Source: Crossaster papposus (Eukaryota; Echinodermata; Asteroidea; Velatida; Solasteridae). From it: DNA of 64,000 nucleotides. Position numbers and translations under genes: made by a program. Under the pieces are notes generated by a model. That model made no database searches and was not told where the DNA came from. It saw only the letters and a list, made by a program, of their open reading frames with translations. The stretch is from assembly GCA_037893245.1 (NCBI GenBank), contig JBAIAA010000509.1:434001-498000 (forward strand), given 5' to 3'. Each line of letters starts with the position of its first letter. Position 1 is the first letter of the stretch. Positions 54,131-64,000 of this stretch are shown here, one piece after another.

Positions 54131-56000
54131 AGAGTCACATTGGCAACACTCGGACCGACAGACTTTGACTCGACCATTATAACTCGGACTTGACTGCGAG
54201 TCATACAATTTTCTGTCCCAAAAGATATACAATGTACCTGTTAAAAACTCTGGTTTTTTTCCCACAAAATATAACAGCACACGCATTTGCTTTATAACAA
54301 GTTAACATTACACTACTCAATGTAATTGCCACTTTTGTTTATCAAACAAGGTACCACAACAAATATTGAAATAACAAAAGTGTAAGTGACCAAATCTACA
54401 TAATCAAAACCAACTGAATGAAATGTATCAAAGTTTTAAAATAAATTGTGTTTTTTTGCAGTAGAACCATGTTGTAAATTCTCTTTGTGAGTTGTGTGGT
54501 TCTGAAAAGTTTTGCAAATGATCCAGAACGGAATTTCAGTAAAAATAATGTTGAGAATTACCGGTAGCTTAGCACAGAAATTTGTTTAGCCCCAAAAACA
54601 CAAGGATAGTTCTCAAACCTCATGTACTTTCGCGATTACCTCATTTTACAACTTGACCTCAAATGACCTTTGACCTCAGTATGTGACTTTTAAAATCGTC
54701 CTCATATGGAACCTCTTAAGTTTCCATATTGCATCTATGACCCAAGTTTGATTGAAAATGAAATTGGACTTCAAGTTTTCAAATGAGACAAATTTTGTAA
54801 TTCCAGTCTTTTTTACAACTTTGACCTCAAACGACTTGGACCTCAGTACTTGACCTTTGACACAACCATCATATAAAAGTTATAATATTGCATCCCTGAT
54901 CCAAGTTTTATTATAATTAAACTTCAAGAAGAGTTATTGCATATTCTCTTTTTAAACTTCGTTCAAGCGATACAAAAAGGCCTTCTTTAGAAATTCTGTA
55001 TCCGCTGACAGGTTGTTTTTATTAATATTGTTACAATATTCTGTAGCGATGTTCTGTATTATTCTCATGGCAATTAGAGTAATTGGTTACTTTTTCATCT
55101 ATCAACGATGTTGTTACAAGAGAGCGAGGCAAAGTTATCACTACTATCCAGTTATTGTAACAATACACCAAGGCAATTTTTTTGTTTTTTTAATATTTAT
55201 TCACTCGCCCTGTAAGTCTTCTAAAAGTTCTCTATTGTCACAGACAGGATATTAAATATTTTCAGTGAGATTTCTCAATTTTTTTAAATCTACCTTTAAG
55301 GACGGGAGAAAAAGGGGCTTCCTTTCATCAACATGTTGAATGCTTGCCAGTGGCCTAGATTTCTTTTGAACATTGTTACAAGAATCGGCAGCAAGGTTTG
55401 TTTTGATCACGAGGCAAAAATAGTCTAGTGAGGAAAATTGCCCGAACTGCCGATATTTATTGATAAACAATGCTGCCTATTTATTTTCACAATATTGTTA
55501 CATGACAACGAGGCAGCGTTTTCACTATTATTCAACGTTTGTCACAAACACAGAGGCTGTTTGTCATCTCAGTCTCTTGATATCGTTAATTGGTCCACTA
55601 CTGTTGCGGACAGGATATTACATTTTCCTGTGAGATTTACAATGTAAACAGTCAAGTCAATATCAGCGTACATGTATATTGGAGATGATTGTTTATTCAC
55701 TGAAGCCCCTTTGCTTGGTGCATGCCTACCCACACATGTACATGTACAGATGACTATAAAACTGGTAGTGGCTCATTTCATTTTTTAATTGATCAGAGTT
55801 GAGTCGTATCGGAGGCTGTCTTCAGCACTACGTACAACTGTAGCATGCTTGCTTGGTTGTTGGGTTTCTTAACGTACTTGGCAGTTAAAACTGCCATAAT
55901 CATTTGATCGCATCACATGCTTTCTTCTCCTGAAGCTGTTGTCAAGGACTGTTGTTCAGATCCTTTAGAAGTGTGATCTATCTTGAGACAAGGTGAATAG
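54131..56000 (+). repeat. Duplicated block, copy A (upstream of the lectin)
   Basis: About 1.9 kb matching 60565-62362 and 62363-64000 almost throughout. Landmarks: TTTATAACAAGTTAACATTA, GTTGTTACAAGAGAGCGAGG, GACAGGATATTAAATATTTT, GTGCATGCCTACCCACACAT. Within each copy two diverged units repeat (AATATTGTTACA...GACAGGATATTA, near 55020-55275 and 55490-55650). Open frames of 60-80 codons in it are conserved only because the DNA is recently duplicated; none has a recognisable domain. Confidence 0.9.
54664..54676 (-). promoter_or_regulatory. Perfect DR1 nuclear-receptor-type site
   Basis: TGACCTTTGACCT is two AGGTCA half-sites with one base between them, on the minus strand. It is the consensus for RXR/HNF4-type receptors. 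Further TTGACCTC half-sites lie close by (54653, 54828, 54859). It is 1.8 kb from the lectin ATG. Binding is not shown, and the motif may simply be part of the repeat. Confidence 0.45.
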
Positions 56001-56455
56001 TTGCCACATCTATCCGCATCATTGCTCCCGGATACTCATCTTAGCATTGGTTTCATAAAGAAAACTGCTACACAAGTGTATGTATACATAGTACTTGTTT
56101 GAGTGACACTGTGGACTTTTTTCCTATTCAACTATCTGAGTTGGAGTTGAATGACAAACTTGTATGGGCTCCGTGCACAAGTACCCCCCTCAGCGGAAAG
56201 AAAAGGCGACTTGGGGAGTACTATCAACGCCATCTTAACTGACGTGTCTGGTTCCGGCTTTAATATTCTTGATAAAAAGGCAATAAAGAGAATCAGCGAA
56301 CAGACAAAGCAACCCCACTGGTGTACGCATATCAAATGAATGAGGAACGTAGTGCGTACTACCAGCGAGATTGTATTTAGACTACAGGTTGCTAGGTGAA
56401 AAGCATCCTCATACGACTCTTACAACCGCGCAAAGAGCCCTCAGGAACTGTACTC
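56001..56455 (+). other. Immediate upstream region of the lectin gene
   Basis: Presumed promoter and 5' UTR. An open frame continues upstream from the lectin ATG to a GTG at 56396 without a better start. No TATA box is assigned. Confidence 0.45.
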
Positions 56456-56992
56456 ATGATGAGTAGCCCGACTATGGTGGCCTTAAACGATCCAAAGAAC
56501 TTCAAACTCGCCATCTTAATGGTCATTATCGGTTGTCTTGGTGTCAAGGCCGTTTGCAAACCAGGCTGGGTAGAACACGGGTCATCTTGCTACAAATTCC
56601 AAGATAATAGTAAGAATTGGAATAATGCAAACAAATACTGCCGAGGACTTGGCAGCATGATGTTGGTCATTGAGTCAGAGGAAGAGAATGAATTCATTGT
56701 TGAAGAAATGGGTAAATTTAATAGAGGCACAGTCTGGCTTGGCTGCAAATATATGATCATGGAAAACACATGGGTGTGTTATCCTGGAGGTGTCAAGCAA
56801 ATGCAGTATGAGAACTGGGAAAACGGACAACCAAATAACAATACTGGCAAGCAGCATTGTGCAAGAATAAAAGATGCCAAGTGGTCTGCCGTCAAATGCT
56901 CAAGAAACAGGCGCTTCATATGCGAGACAAACAGCGGTGTCCCTGCCATGTCCTGCTACACTCTGGGTCCTGATGGCCGCATTCAACTCTAA
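56456..56992 (+). CDS. Secreted C-type lectin-domain protein
   Basis: 178 residues from the first ATG (56456); ATG 56474 is an alternative start. Residues 16-33 (NFKLAILMVIIGCLGVKAV) act as a signal peptide or anchor. A long-form C-type lectin domain fills 34-157: Cys34-Cys45 N-terminal pair, WVEHGSSCY, Cys62, VWLGCK (93-98), WENGQPNN (121-128), Cys135, then Cys148 and RFICE (153-157) closing the fold. The carbohydrate loop reads QPN rather than EPN or QPD, and the usual WND is WSA, so Ca2+-dependent sugar binding may be weak or changed. Extra cysteines at 97, 108 and 167 may form a further disulfide or link chains. The domain sits in one exon. A likely role is innate immunity or matrix, which is inference. 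Confidence 0.9.
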   Translation: MMSSPTMVALNDPKNFKLAILMVIIGCLGVKAVCKPGWVEHGSSCYKFQDNSKNWNNANKYCRGLGSMMLVIESEEENEFIVEEMGKFNRGTVWLGCKYMIMENTWVCYPGGVKQMQYENWENGQPNNNTGKQHCARIKDAKWSAVKCSRNRRFICETNSGVPAMSCYTLGPDGRIQL

Positions 56993-58820
56993 ATGCCGAC
57001 CAAACCTTCACCTAATTAGGTCAACGAATGTGAACGGTAATCTTACATTTTGACTTTGAGCTTGAAAATAGAACTGTTTTTATGTACATGAACCTAACTC
57101 AGTGCCACACATCTTGCTGTCGCCATCAACATCTTCAATGCATTCCTTTTTTATTGAGTGGATTCTCATTTTCAAACTAGGTACTTTTCTTTACTTGACT
57201 TTTCAACTTTCAGTGAGATATTTGAGATTTGGATATTTAGATTGTGTACTGTGGTGGCTTTGACAAATTTAGTAATTGTGGTGTGCAACTAATGTGATAT
57301 TTGAAATCGCAACCTTTCAGTAAATTTAACCAGTTTGTGAAAGGGATTACTTCAACATCGACCGCACCCAGGCATGGAATTTTTTTCACGATTCCCGATC
57401 CGAGATGGGTGCAGTCCGGCTGAGGGTAGAGCATCCCATTTGTTCTAGTCTCGCTCGCTGTGGCTCATGACAAGTTCATCCATAATCAAAAACTTTTAAT
57501 GTATTATAGATATGCACAATGATAATGTATTATTATTATTATATACCTGAAACCGAAACTGACCAAACCAAAAGTCGGTTTTAGTAATTTTAGTCGGGTC
57601 GGTTTTGGTTTTGGGCTTGTCATTGTTGGGTCGGGTCAGTTTAGCCATCTTGCGAAAAACACGAAATAATATGTGCAGTCTTTTAGGAACAGCAGGTCAC
57701 GTTATCGAGTGTTCGTGATCATTATACGGTTTAGCTTTTTATTGACAGATACATGTAACTGTTTTCAATAACACGACCCGATGTGGGTAATTTCTAGCAC
57801 AAAGACGGACATGTTCGTGAAATATAAGATATTTGCCCAAGCAAGACATTGCACTAAGTACTCCTCATCAGAGGGATAATCAGATTACAGTTTGTGCTGT
57901 CTAACAACTGTGCTTCACTGTTCAATGGGAATAATTGTGCAGTAAACCGACTGTAGTGATGAGGATGTGCTGTTTTGTGCATAGTGTTTACAGTATAACA
58001 CTGGAAAAAATCTACTGTCCAGAGTAGTCCATAGGATATAGTGCATATACAACCCAAAATAGCACAATCCGTGAGTCATTTTGTACTCTCTAACAACTGT
58101 ACATATGTGTGTATGTACACTGAAGCTGTGCAGAATTGTGTTCCATATAGAGAATGCATGCAAAAGATTGGACTGTTGATATTGTGCATAGTACTGTCAA
58201 ACCATAAGAGGGTTAATACATACACACATGATATAAAACCCAGGTTGTCAACATTTCAAACTGTTGCTATGCTACAACTAGTTACTTTTGGTTTTAGGGA
58301 ATGTGCATAAACTAGCTTTTGCTTCAGCGAGAAATTGTAGATTTTAGAAAATATGGTTGCCTGCAGAAAGTTGCATGCTGAACCTTTTGGACTGTGGAGT
58401 AATTGTACAAATGTGTACAAATGTAGTAATTGTGGTACGGTATGTGTAGCTAATTGATGGTTGAGTAATATTTGAAGTCTCAACATTTCAGTAGATTTAT
58501 AAAATGTGTAATGATACAAGACCAAATGTAGAAGTTGCTGATTTCCCATATTGAAGAAGCACTATTTGCACATATTCAATGCACGCCTATACATGTACAT
58601 GTAGATCCGATAGGAGTCTAGCTGTGTAGTCACAGCAACTGGTTTAGTTATATTAAAAACTGGCCTGTAAATTGCTTGTATTAAAAAAAAAAAAAAAACT
58701 GTTTGTAGTTTTAGTTAATCTGTACATAAGATGTGGGACCATAGTTGTCAAAATTTCTGTTGATGTTTTAGAACTTTTTTTTTTATTATGAGAATGTACA
58801 ATGTACATGAGCAAGCTCTT
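56993..58820. other. Downstream of the lectin, no second gene seen
   Basis: The 3' UTR is presumably at the left. A degenerate family-2 MITE lies at about 57326-57500 (TTTAACCAGTTTGTG, TCTCGCTCGCTG). 57260-57325 and 58417-58495 share GTAGTAATTGTGGT...TTTGAA-type words, an old local duplication. ACATGTACATGT palindromes occur near 58597. Confidence 0.5.
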
Positions 58821-59062
58821 TTAACCAGTTCGCGCCGGGTTTATTTTAACATCACCGAGCAGAGGCGCGGGATTATTTTTAACGAAACTCGATCCGAGGT
58901 GGGTTCAGGCCGATGGTCCTGGGAAGCACACCCATGCATTTCCAGCCTTGCTCGCTGCTGACAGACATTTCCGGCCTTGCTCGTGACATGTTTATGCGTC
59001 ATCCGTTTTGAATCTTTGGAAAACTGTGCGTTTATATACGTCATCCGGTGCGAACTGGTTAA
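58821..59062. mobile_element. TTAA-flanked MITE, family 2, copy 4
   Basis: TTAACCAGTTCGCGCCGGGT at the left and GCGAACTGGTTAA at the right. The interior (GCCGATGGTCCTGGGAAGCA, CATTTCCGGCCTTGCTCG) is close to 46729-46966. Confidence 0.88.
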
Positions 59063-59847
59063 AATAGTTGACAAACTTAACTTGACGATACTAGCTCAAC
59101 TTTGGCGATGCTTAAAATGTGAAAAATAGCAGGGTGTAATTATAGGTCTTAAGGTACCGTAGTTGTTTTGGCATCTTGTTTTCAGAAGAAAGATTCATGT
59201 GTTAATGTGAGTTTTTGTCTTAAGGTAGAGAGAAAATTCATGTTTAATAAAATAAAGTGTAAACTTTAAAAATAATTAATCGTTAGGCTAATGTTTAATT
59301 GGATTGTATGTGTTTATACCAAGAGGTCAAGATGTTGCTGTCACATTGTTACTGTCAAGCTGTTACCATACGCAGACCATTTATAATGCATTTTTGGTAA
59401 CCGTGAGAATGCTTCAATTGTTTTAACTGTGATGTAAAAAGCTAGATACATGTACCTAAATGCATACATATTACGTAAAACAATTGTATTACATGTAGGT
59501 TGTGTACACGTACGTATTCACAAGAATTTAGCAATATATGAATGAGCAAAAACCTTACGTCCGTTTTGGTGTCACATAATTTTGTATTTCATTGTTTAAT
59601 GCTTGAAAATGCACTTAACCGAATATTCAAAACTCGCTAACCAAGTTTTACACACGCCAGCTGTCTTTCTCATTGGTCAAAAGTTGCATACAAAGCATGC
59701 CAGTGATACAATTCACATGCAATGGTGGATATAATGTGCCGCTGGAGTGTTGTATAACTCACAGTCAATGAATCAATGGGACCCATAAATACATGTAGTG
59801 TCAATACAAGGATGATTCTCGAACCACGTGTCTCGACAGCTTTTGCG
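59063..59847. other. Intergenic, nothing recognised
   Basis: AT-rich, no supported gene or repeat boundary. Confidence 0.4.
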
Positions 59848-60057
59848 TGTGTCCTTAAGCAAGGCAATTAAACCACTATTGCTTCGTCCTTCGGATGGGA
59901 CGTAAAGCTGTAGGTCCCGTGCGTTGTGTAATGCACGTAAAAGAACCCACTAACACTCGCTAAGAGAAGGGGTTTGCCCCGGTGTTCCTGGCAGCGCCTC
60001 GGAATAGGCAACTAGATAGATGGCGCTTTATAGAATGCATCATCATCATCATCTTTT
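59848..60057 (+). mobile_element. SINE-like retroposon, longer copy
   Basis: TGTCCTTAAGCAAGGCAATT at the left, then CCTTCGGATGGGACGTAAAG, GGGTTTGCCCCGGTGTTCCT and TAGATAGATGGCGCTTTATA, with a CATCATCATCATC tail at about 60040-60054. Same family as 38415-38587, opposite orientation. I recall similar sequence in invertebrate SINEs, but the family is not named here. Confidence 0.82.
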
Positions 60058-60564
60058 ACAAATGACCTTTGACCTCAGTACTTAACCTTTGACACGACCA
60101 TCATATAAAATTACACTTTGGCATGCATGCATGCGTGCGTATGTATTCACCGCCAATCGCGGTAGAATTGGGTACGTCCACGATTGACAAAACGTCGACG
60201 ATTTCAAATCGTGTACAAATCCTATGGAGGTCATCCGAAAACGTTAGAGTATAAACAAAAGAAGGGAAGACAGTCGGACAATGCCACGTCCACAATTGGC
60301 GGTGTTTACCAACCTGTGTGAGCCAAGTTTGAATTGGAGTTCCAGTTTTCGAATGAGACATGTTTTACAATTCAAGCCTATTTTAGACAGTGCACAATTC
60401 TGCTCAGAATTTGTTGAACGATTATGTGAGTTAGCCAAGACGATCTATTCAAAGGTCATGGCGTGGTGTTGTACGGCGTGGTCTATGACGTGCGTTAAAG
60501 GGCGCCCGCATCGGCGGCCTACGCGCGCTGTTTACCGCGATTAGGAAATCTTGCAACCAAGACT
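60058..60564 (+). repeat. Partial copies: duplicated-block fragments and MITE right arm
   Basis: 60058-60110 and about 60318-60385 resemble parts of the duplicated block (TGACCTTTGACCTCAGTACT; AAGTTTGAATTGGAGTTCCA). 60393-60564 is the right part of the AGTCTTGG-family MITE, ending CTTGCAACCAAGACT. Between them, 60146-60300 has a short inverted pair (ACCGCCAATCG / AATTGGCGGTG). Confidence 0.7.
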
Positions 60565-62362
60565 AGAGTCACATTGGCAACACTCGGACCGCCAGACTTT
60601 GACTCGACCATTATAACTCGGACTTGACTGCGAGTCATACAATTTTCTGTCCCAAAAGATATACAATGTACCTGTTAAAAACTGAAAAAAAATCCACAAA
60701 ATATAACAGCACGCGCATTTGCTTTATAACAATTTAACATTACACTACACAATGTAATTGCCGCTTCTGTTTATCAAACAAGGTATTGAAAGAACCACAA
60801 CAAATATTGAAATAACAAAAGTGTAAGTGACCAAATCTACATAATCAAAACCAACTGAATAAAATTGATCAAAGTTTTAAGATAAGTTGTGTTTTTTTTG
60901 CAGTAGAACCATGTTGTAAATTCTCTTTGCGAGTTGTGTGGTTCTGAACAGTTTTGCAAATGAATCAGAATGGAATTTCAGTAAAAATAATGTTGAGAAT
61001 TAGCTTAGCACAGAAATTTGTTTAGCCAAAAAAACACAAGGATAGTTCTTAAACCTCGTGTCTCATCTACTTTCGCGATTACCTCATTTTACAACTTGAC
61101 CTCAAATAACCTTTGACCTAGTATGTGACTTTTAAAATCGCCATCATATGGAACCTCTTAAGTTTCCATATTGCATCTATGACCCAAGTTTGATTGAAAT
61201 CTATGACCCAAGTTTGATTGAAATTGGACTTCAAGTTTTCAAATGAGACAAATTTTGTAATTCCAGTCTTTTTTACAACTTTGACCTCAAACGACTCGGA
61301 CCTCAGTAATTGACTTTTAACACAACCATCATATAAAAGTTATAATATTAGTTTGATTAGAATTGAACTTCAATTTTGCATACAACACCATTTTTTCGAA
61401 ACAAACCAAAATGACACTTGTACATGTAAAAAAAGTACCGTACATGTACATGTTCGTACTACGTATGTACAAAAAGAGTTATTGCATATTCTCTTTCTGA
61501 ACTTCGTTCAAGCGATACAAAAAGGCCTTCTTTAGAAATTCTGTATCCGCTGACAGGTTGTTTTTATTAATATTGTTACAATATTCTGTAGCGATGTTCT
61601 GTATTATTCTCATGGCAATTAGAGTAATGGGGCATTTTTTCATCTATCAACGATGTTGTTACAAGAGAGCGAGGCAAAGTTATCACCAATATCCAGTTAT
61701 TGTAACAATAAACCAAGGCAATTATTTTGTTTTTTTAATATTTATTCACTCGCCCTGTAAGTCTTCTAAAAGTTCTCTATTGTCACAGACAGGATATTAA
61801 ATATTTTCAGTGAGATTTCTCAATTTTTTTTAATCTACCTTTAAGGACGGGAGACAAAAAAGGGCTTCCTTTTATCAACATGTCGAATGCTTGCCAGTGG
61901 CCTAGATTTCTTTTGAACACTTTTACAAGAGTCGGCAGCAAGGTTTGTTTTGATCACGAGGCAAAAATAGTCTAGTGAGGAAAATTGCCAAAACTGCCGA
62001 TATTTATTGATAAACAATGCTGCCTATTTATTTTCACAATATTGTTACATGACAAGGAGGCAGCGTTTTCACTATTATTCAACGTTTGTGACAAACACAG
62101 AGGCAGTTTGTCATCTCAGTCTTTTGGTATCGTTAATTGGTCCTCTACTGTTGCGGACAGGATATTAAATTTTCCTGTGAGATTTACAATGTAAACAGTC
62201 AAGTCAATATCAGCGTACATGTATATTGGAGATGATTGTTTATTCACTGAAGCCCCTTTGCTTGGTGCATGCCTACCCACACATGTACATGTACAGATGA
62301 CTATAAAACTGGTAGTGGCTCATTTAATTTTTTAATTGATCAGAGTTGAGTCGTATCGGAGG
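60565..62362 (+). repeat. Duplicated block, copy B
   Basis: Matches copy A from AGAGTCACATTGGCAACACT onward. It has an extra insert at about 61350-61475 with a GTACATGTACATG palindrome and a small duplication (CTATGACCCAAGTTTGATTG) near 61177-61220. It ends at GTATCGGAGGCT, fused directly to copy C. Confidence 0.9.
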
Positions 62363-64000
62363 CTTTATAACAAGTTAACATTACACTATACAATGTAATT
62401 GGCCCTTTTGTTTATCAAACAAGGTACCACAACAAATATTGAAATAAAAAAAGTGTAAGTGACCAAATCTACATAATCAAAACCAACTGAATGAAATGTA
62501 TCCAAGTTTTAAGATAAGTTGTGTTTTTTGCAGTAGAACCATGTTGAAAATTCTCTTTGCGAGTTGTGTGGTTCTGAAAAGTTTTGCAAATGATCCAGAA
62601 CGAAATTTCAGTAAAAATAATGTTGAGAATTAGCTTAGCACAGAAATTTGTTTAGCCCAAAAAACAAGGATAGTTCTCAAACCTCGTGTCTCATCTACTT
62701 TCGCGATTACCTCATTTTACAACTTGACCTCAAATGACCTTTGACCTCAAATGACCTTTGACCTCAGTATGTGACTTTTAAAATCGCCATCATATGGAAC
62801 CTCTTAAGTTTCCATATTGAATCCATGACCCAAGTTTGATTGAAATTGGACTTCAAGTTTTCAAATGAGACAAATTGTGTAATTCCAGTCTTTTTTACAA
62901 CTTTGACCTCGAACGACTTGGACCTCATAATTTGACCTTTGACACAACCATCATATAAAAGTTATAATATTGCATCCCTGATCCAAGTTTTATTAGAATT
63001 AAACTTCAAGAAGAGTTATTGCATATTCTCTTTCTGAACTTCGTTCAAGCGATACAAAAAGGCCTTCTTTAGAAATTCGGTATCCGCTGACAGGTTGTTT
63101 TTATTAATATTGTTCTATTTTTCTGTAGCGATGTTCTGTATTATTCTCATGGCAATTAGAGTAATGGGGCACTTTTTCATCTATCAACGATGTTGTTACA
63201 AGAGAGCGAGGCAAAGTTATCACAACTATCCAGTTATTGTAACAATACACCAAGGCAATTTTTTTGTTTTTTTAAATATTTATTCACTCGCCCTGAAAGT
63301 CTTCTAAAATTGTTTATGGCCCGCCCCTCTATTGTCACAGACAGGATATTAAATATTTTCAGTGAGATTTCTCATTTTTTTACAATCTACCTTTAAGGAC
63401 GGGAGAAAAAAGGCTTCCTTTCAACCACATGTTGAATGCTTGCCAGTGCCCTAGATTTCTTTTGAACACTGTTACAAGAATCGGCAGCAAGGTTTGTTTT
63501 GATCACGAGGCAAAAGAGTCTAGTGAGGAAAATTGCCCAAACTGCCGATATTTATTGATGAACAATGCTGCCTATTTATTTCCACAATATTGTTACAAGA
63601 CAACGAGGCAGTGTTTTCACTATTATTCAGTTTGTCACAAACACCGAGGCAGTTTGTCATCTCAGTCTCTTGGTATCAATAATTGGTTCCCCCTACTGTT
63701 GCAGACAGGATATGAAATTTTCCTGTGAGATTTACAATGTAAACAGTCAAGTCAATATCAGCGTACATGTATATTGGAGATGATTGTTTATTCACTGAAG
63801 CCCCTTTGCTTGGTGCATGCCTACCCACACATGTACATGTACAGATGAATATAAAACTGGTAGTGCCTCTTCTCATTTTTTAATTGATCAGAGTTGAGTC
63901 GTATCGGAGGCTGTCTTCAGCACTACGTACAACTGTAGCATGCTTGCTTGGTGGGTGGGTTTCTTAACGGACTTGGTAGTTAAAACTGTCATAATCATTT
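62363..64000 (+). repeat. Duplicated block, copy C (runs off the window end)
   Basis: Starts at GGCTTTATAACAAGTTAACA, equivalent to about 54286 in copy A, so its left 150 bp are missing. It continues past the B/C junction point into GTCTTCAGCACTACGTACAA and TTAAAACTG, the sequence that in copy A leads into the lectin gene. A second lectin gene is therefore expected to the right of the window. Confidence 0.9.
62735..62764 (-). promoter_or_regulatory. Two adjacent DR1-type sites
   Basis: TGACCTTTGACCT occurs twice, 17 bp apart, in copy C, against once in copy A (54664); copy B has a mutated version (ATAACCTTTGACCT). A 17-bp local tandem duplication produced the second site. Functional role not shown. 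Confidence 0.45.

Noticed and set aside
56396..56455. Upstream GTG-initiated extension of the lectin
   Set aside because: Animal mRNAs rarely start at GTG. The ATG at 56456 is followed shortly by a signal-like segment and the lectin domain.
55013..63728. Conserved 70-100 codon open frames in the three duplicated blocks
   Set aside because: Conservation follows the whole DNA block, including non-coding parts. Frames differ in length between copies and no domain or splice context supports them.

Overview
The window is animal genomic DNA: AT-rich, with spliced genes, long introns and many small mobile elements. An ATG14 gene of metazoan type, a C-type lectin, a CYP2-clan P450, a CR1-like LINE whose ORF1 carries an esterase domain, and (TTAGGG)n-type telomeric repeats point to an invertebrate deuterostome. 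An echinoderm such as a sea star is my best guess. It rests on general resemblance only; no species marker is present.

Layout. 1633-13532 (+): a complete three-exon CYP2-clan P450 of 507 residues, with a 9.6 kb first intron full of repeats. 13.5-23 kb: no gene seen; mariner-like, fold-back and TTAA-flanked elements, a 124-bp tandem repeat, a 1.2 kb inverted repeat, and an inverted repeat that brackets telomeric repeats. 23121-30890 (-): a class I SAM-dependent methyltransferase (loosely JHAMT-like) with at least four exons split by transposons; one exon may be missing. 32.1-45.2 kb: a transposon block with a nearly full-length CR1-like LINE (ORF1 intact, ORF2 broken by one frameshift), two mariner-superfamily relics, a SINE-like insert with a target duplication, and a 4 kb element with long inverted arms. 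48071-53157 (-): the last four exons of ATG14 (Barkor), ending in the conserved C-terminus; the upstream exons are not in the window. 56456-56992 (+): a secreted C-type lectin. 54.1-56.0 and 60.4-64.0 kb: three copies of a duplicated block that lies upstream of the lectin; the third runs off the window end, so a second lectin gene probably follows.

The genes do not form an operon-like unit. Most of the sequence is small non-autonomous elements: several TTAA-flanked families, TTA-flanked families that resemble PIF/Harbinger, palindromic fold-backs, and tRNA-related SINE-like pieces. Nested insertions with matching empty sites elsewhere in the window allow several insertion events to be ordered. 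All calls come from reading the sequence by eye; family names are from memory of family motifs, not from database searches.
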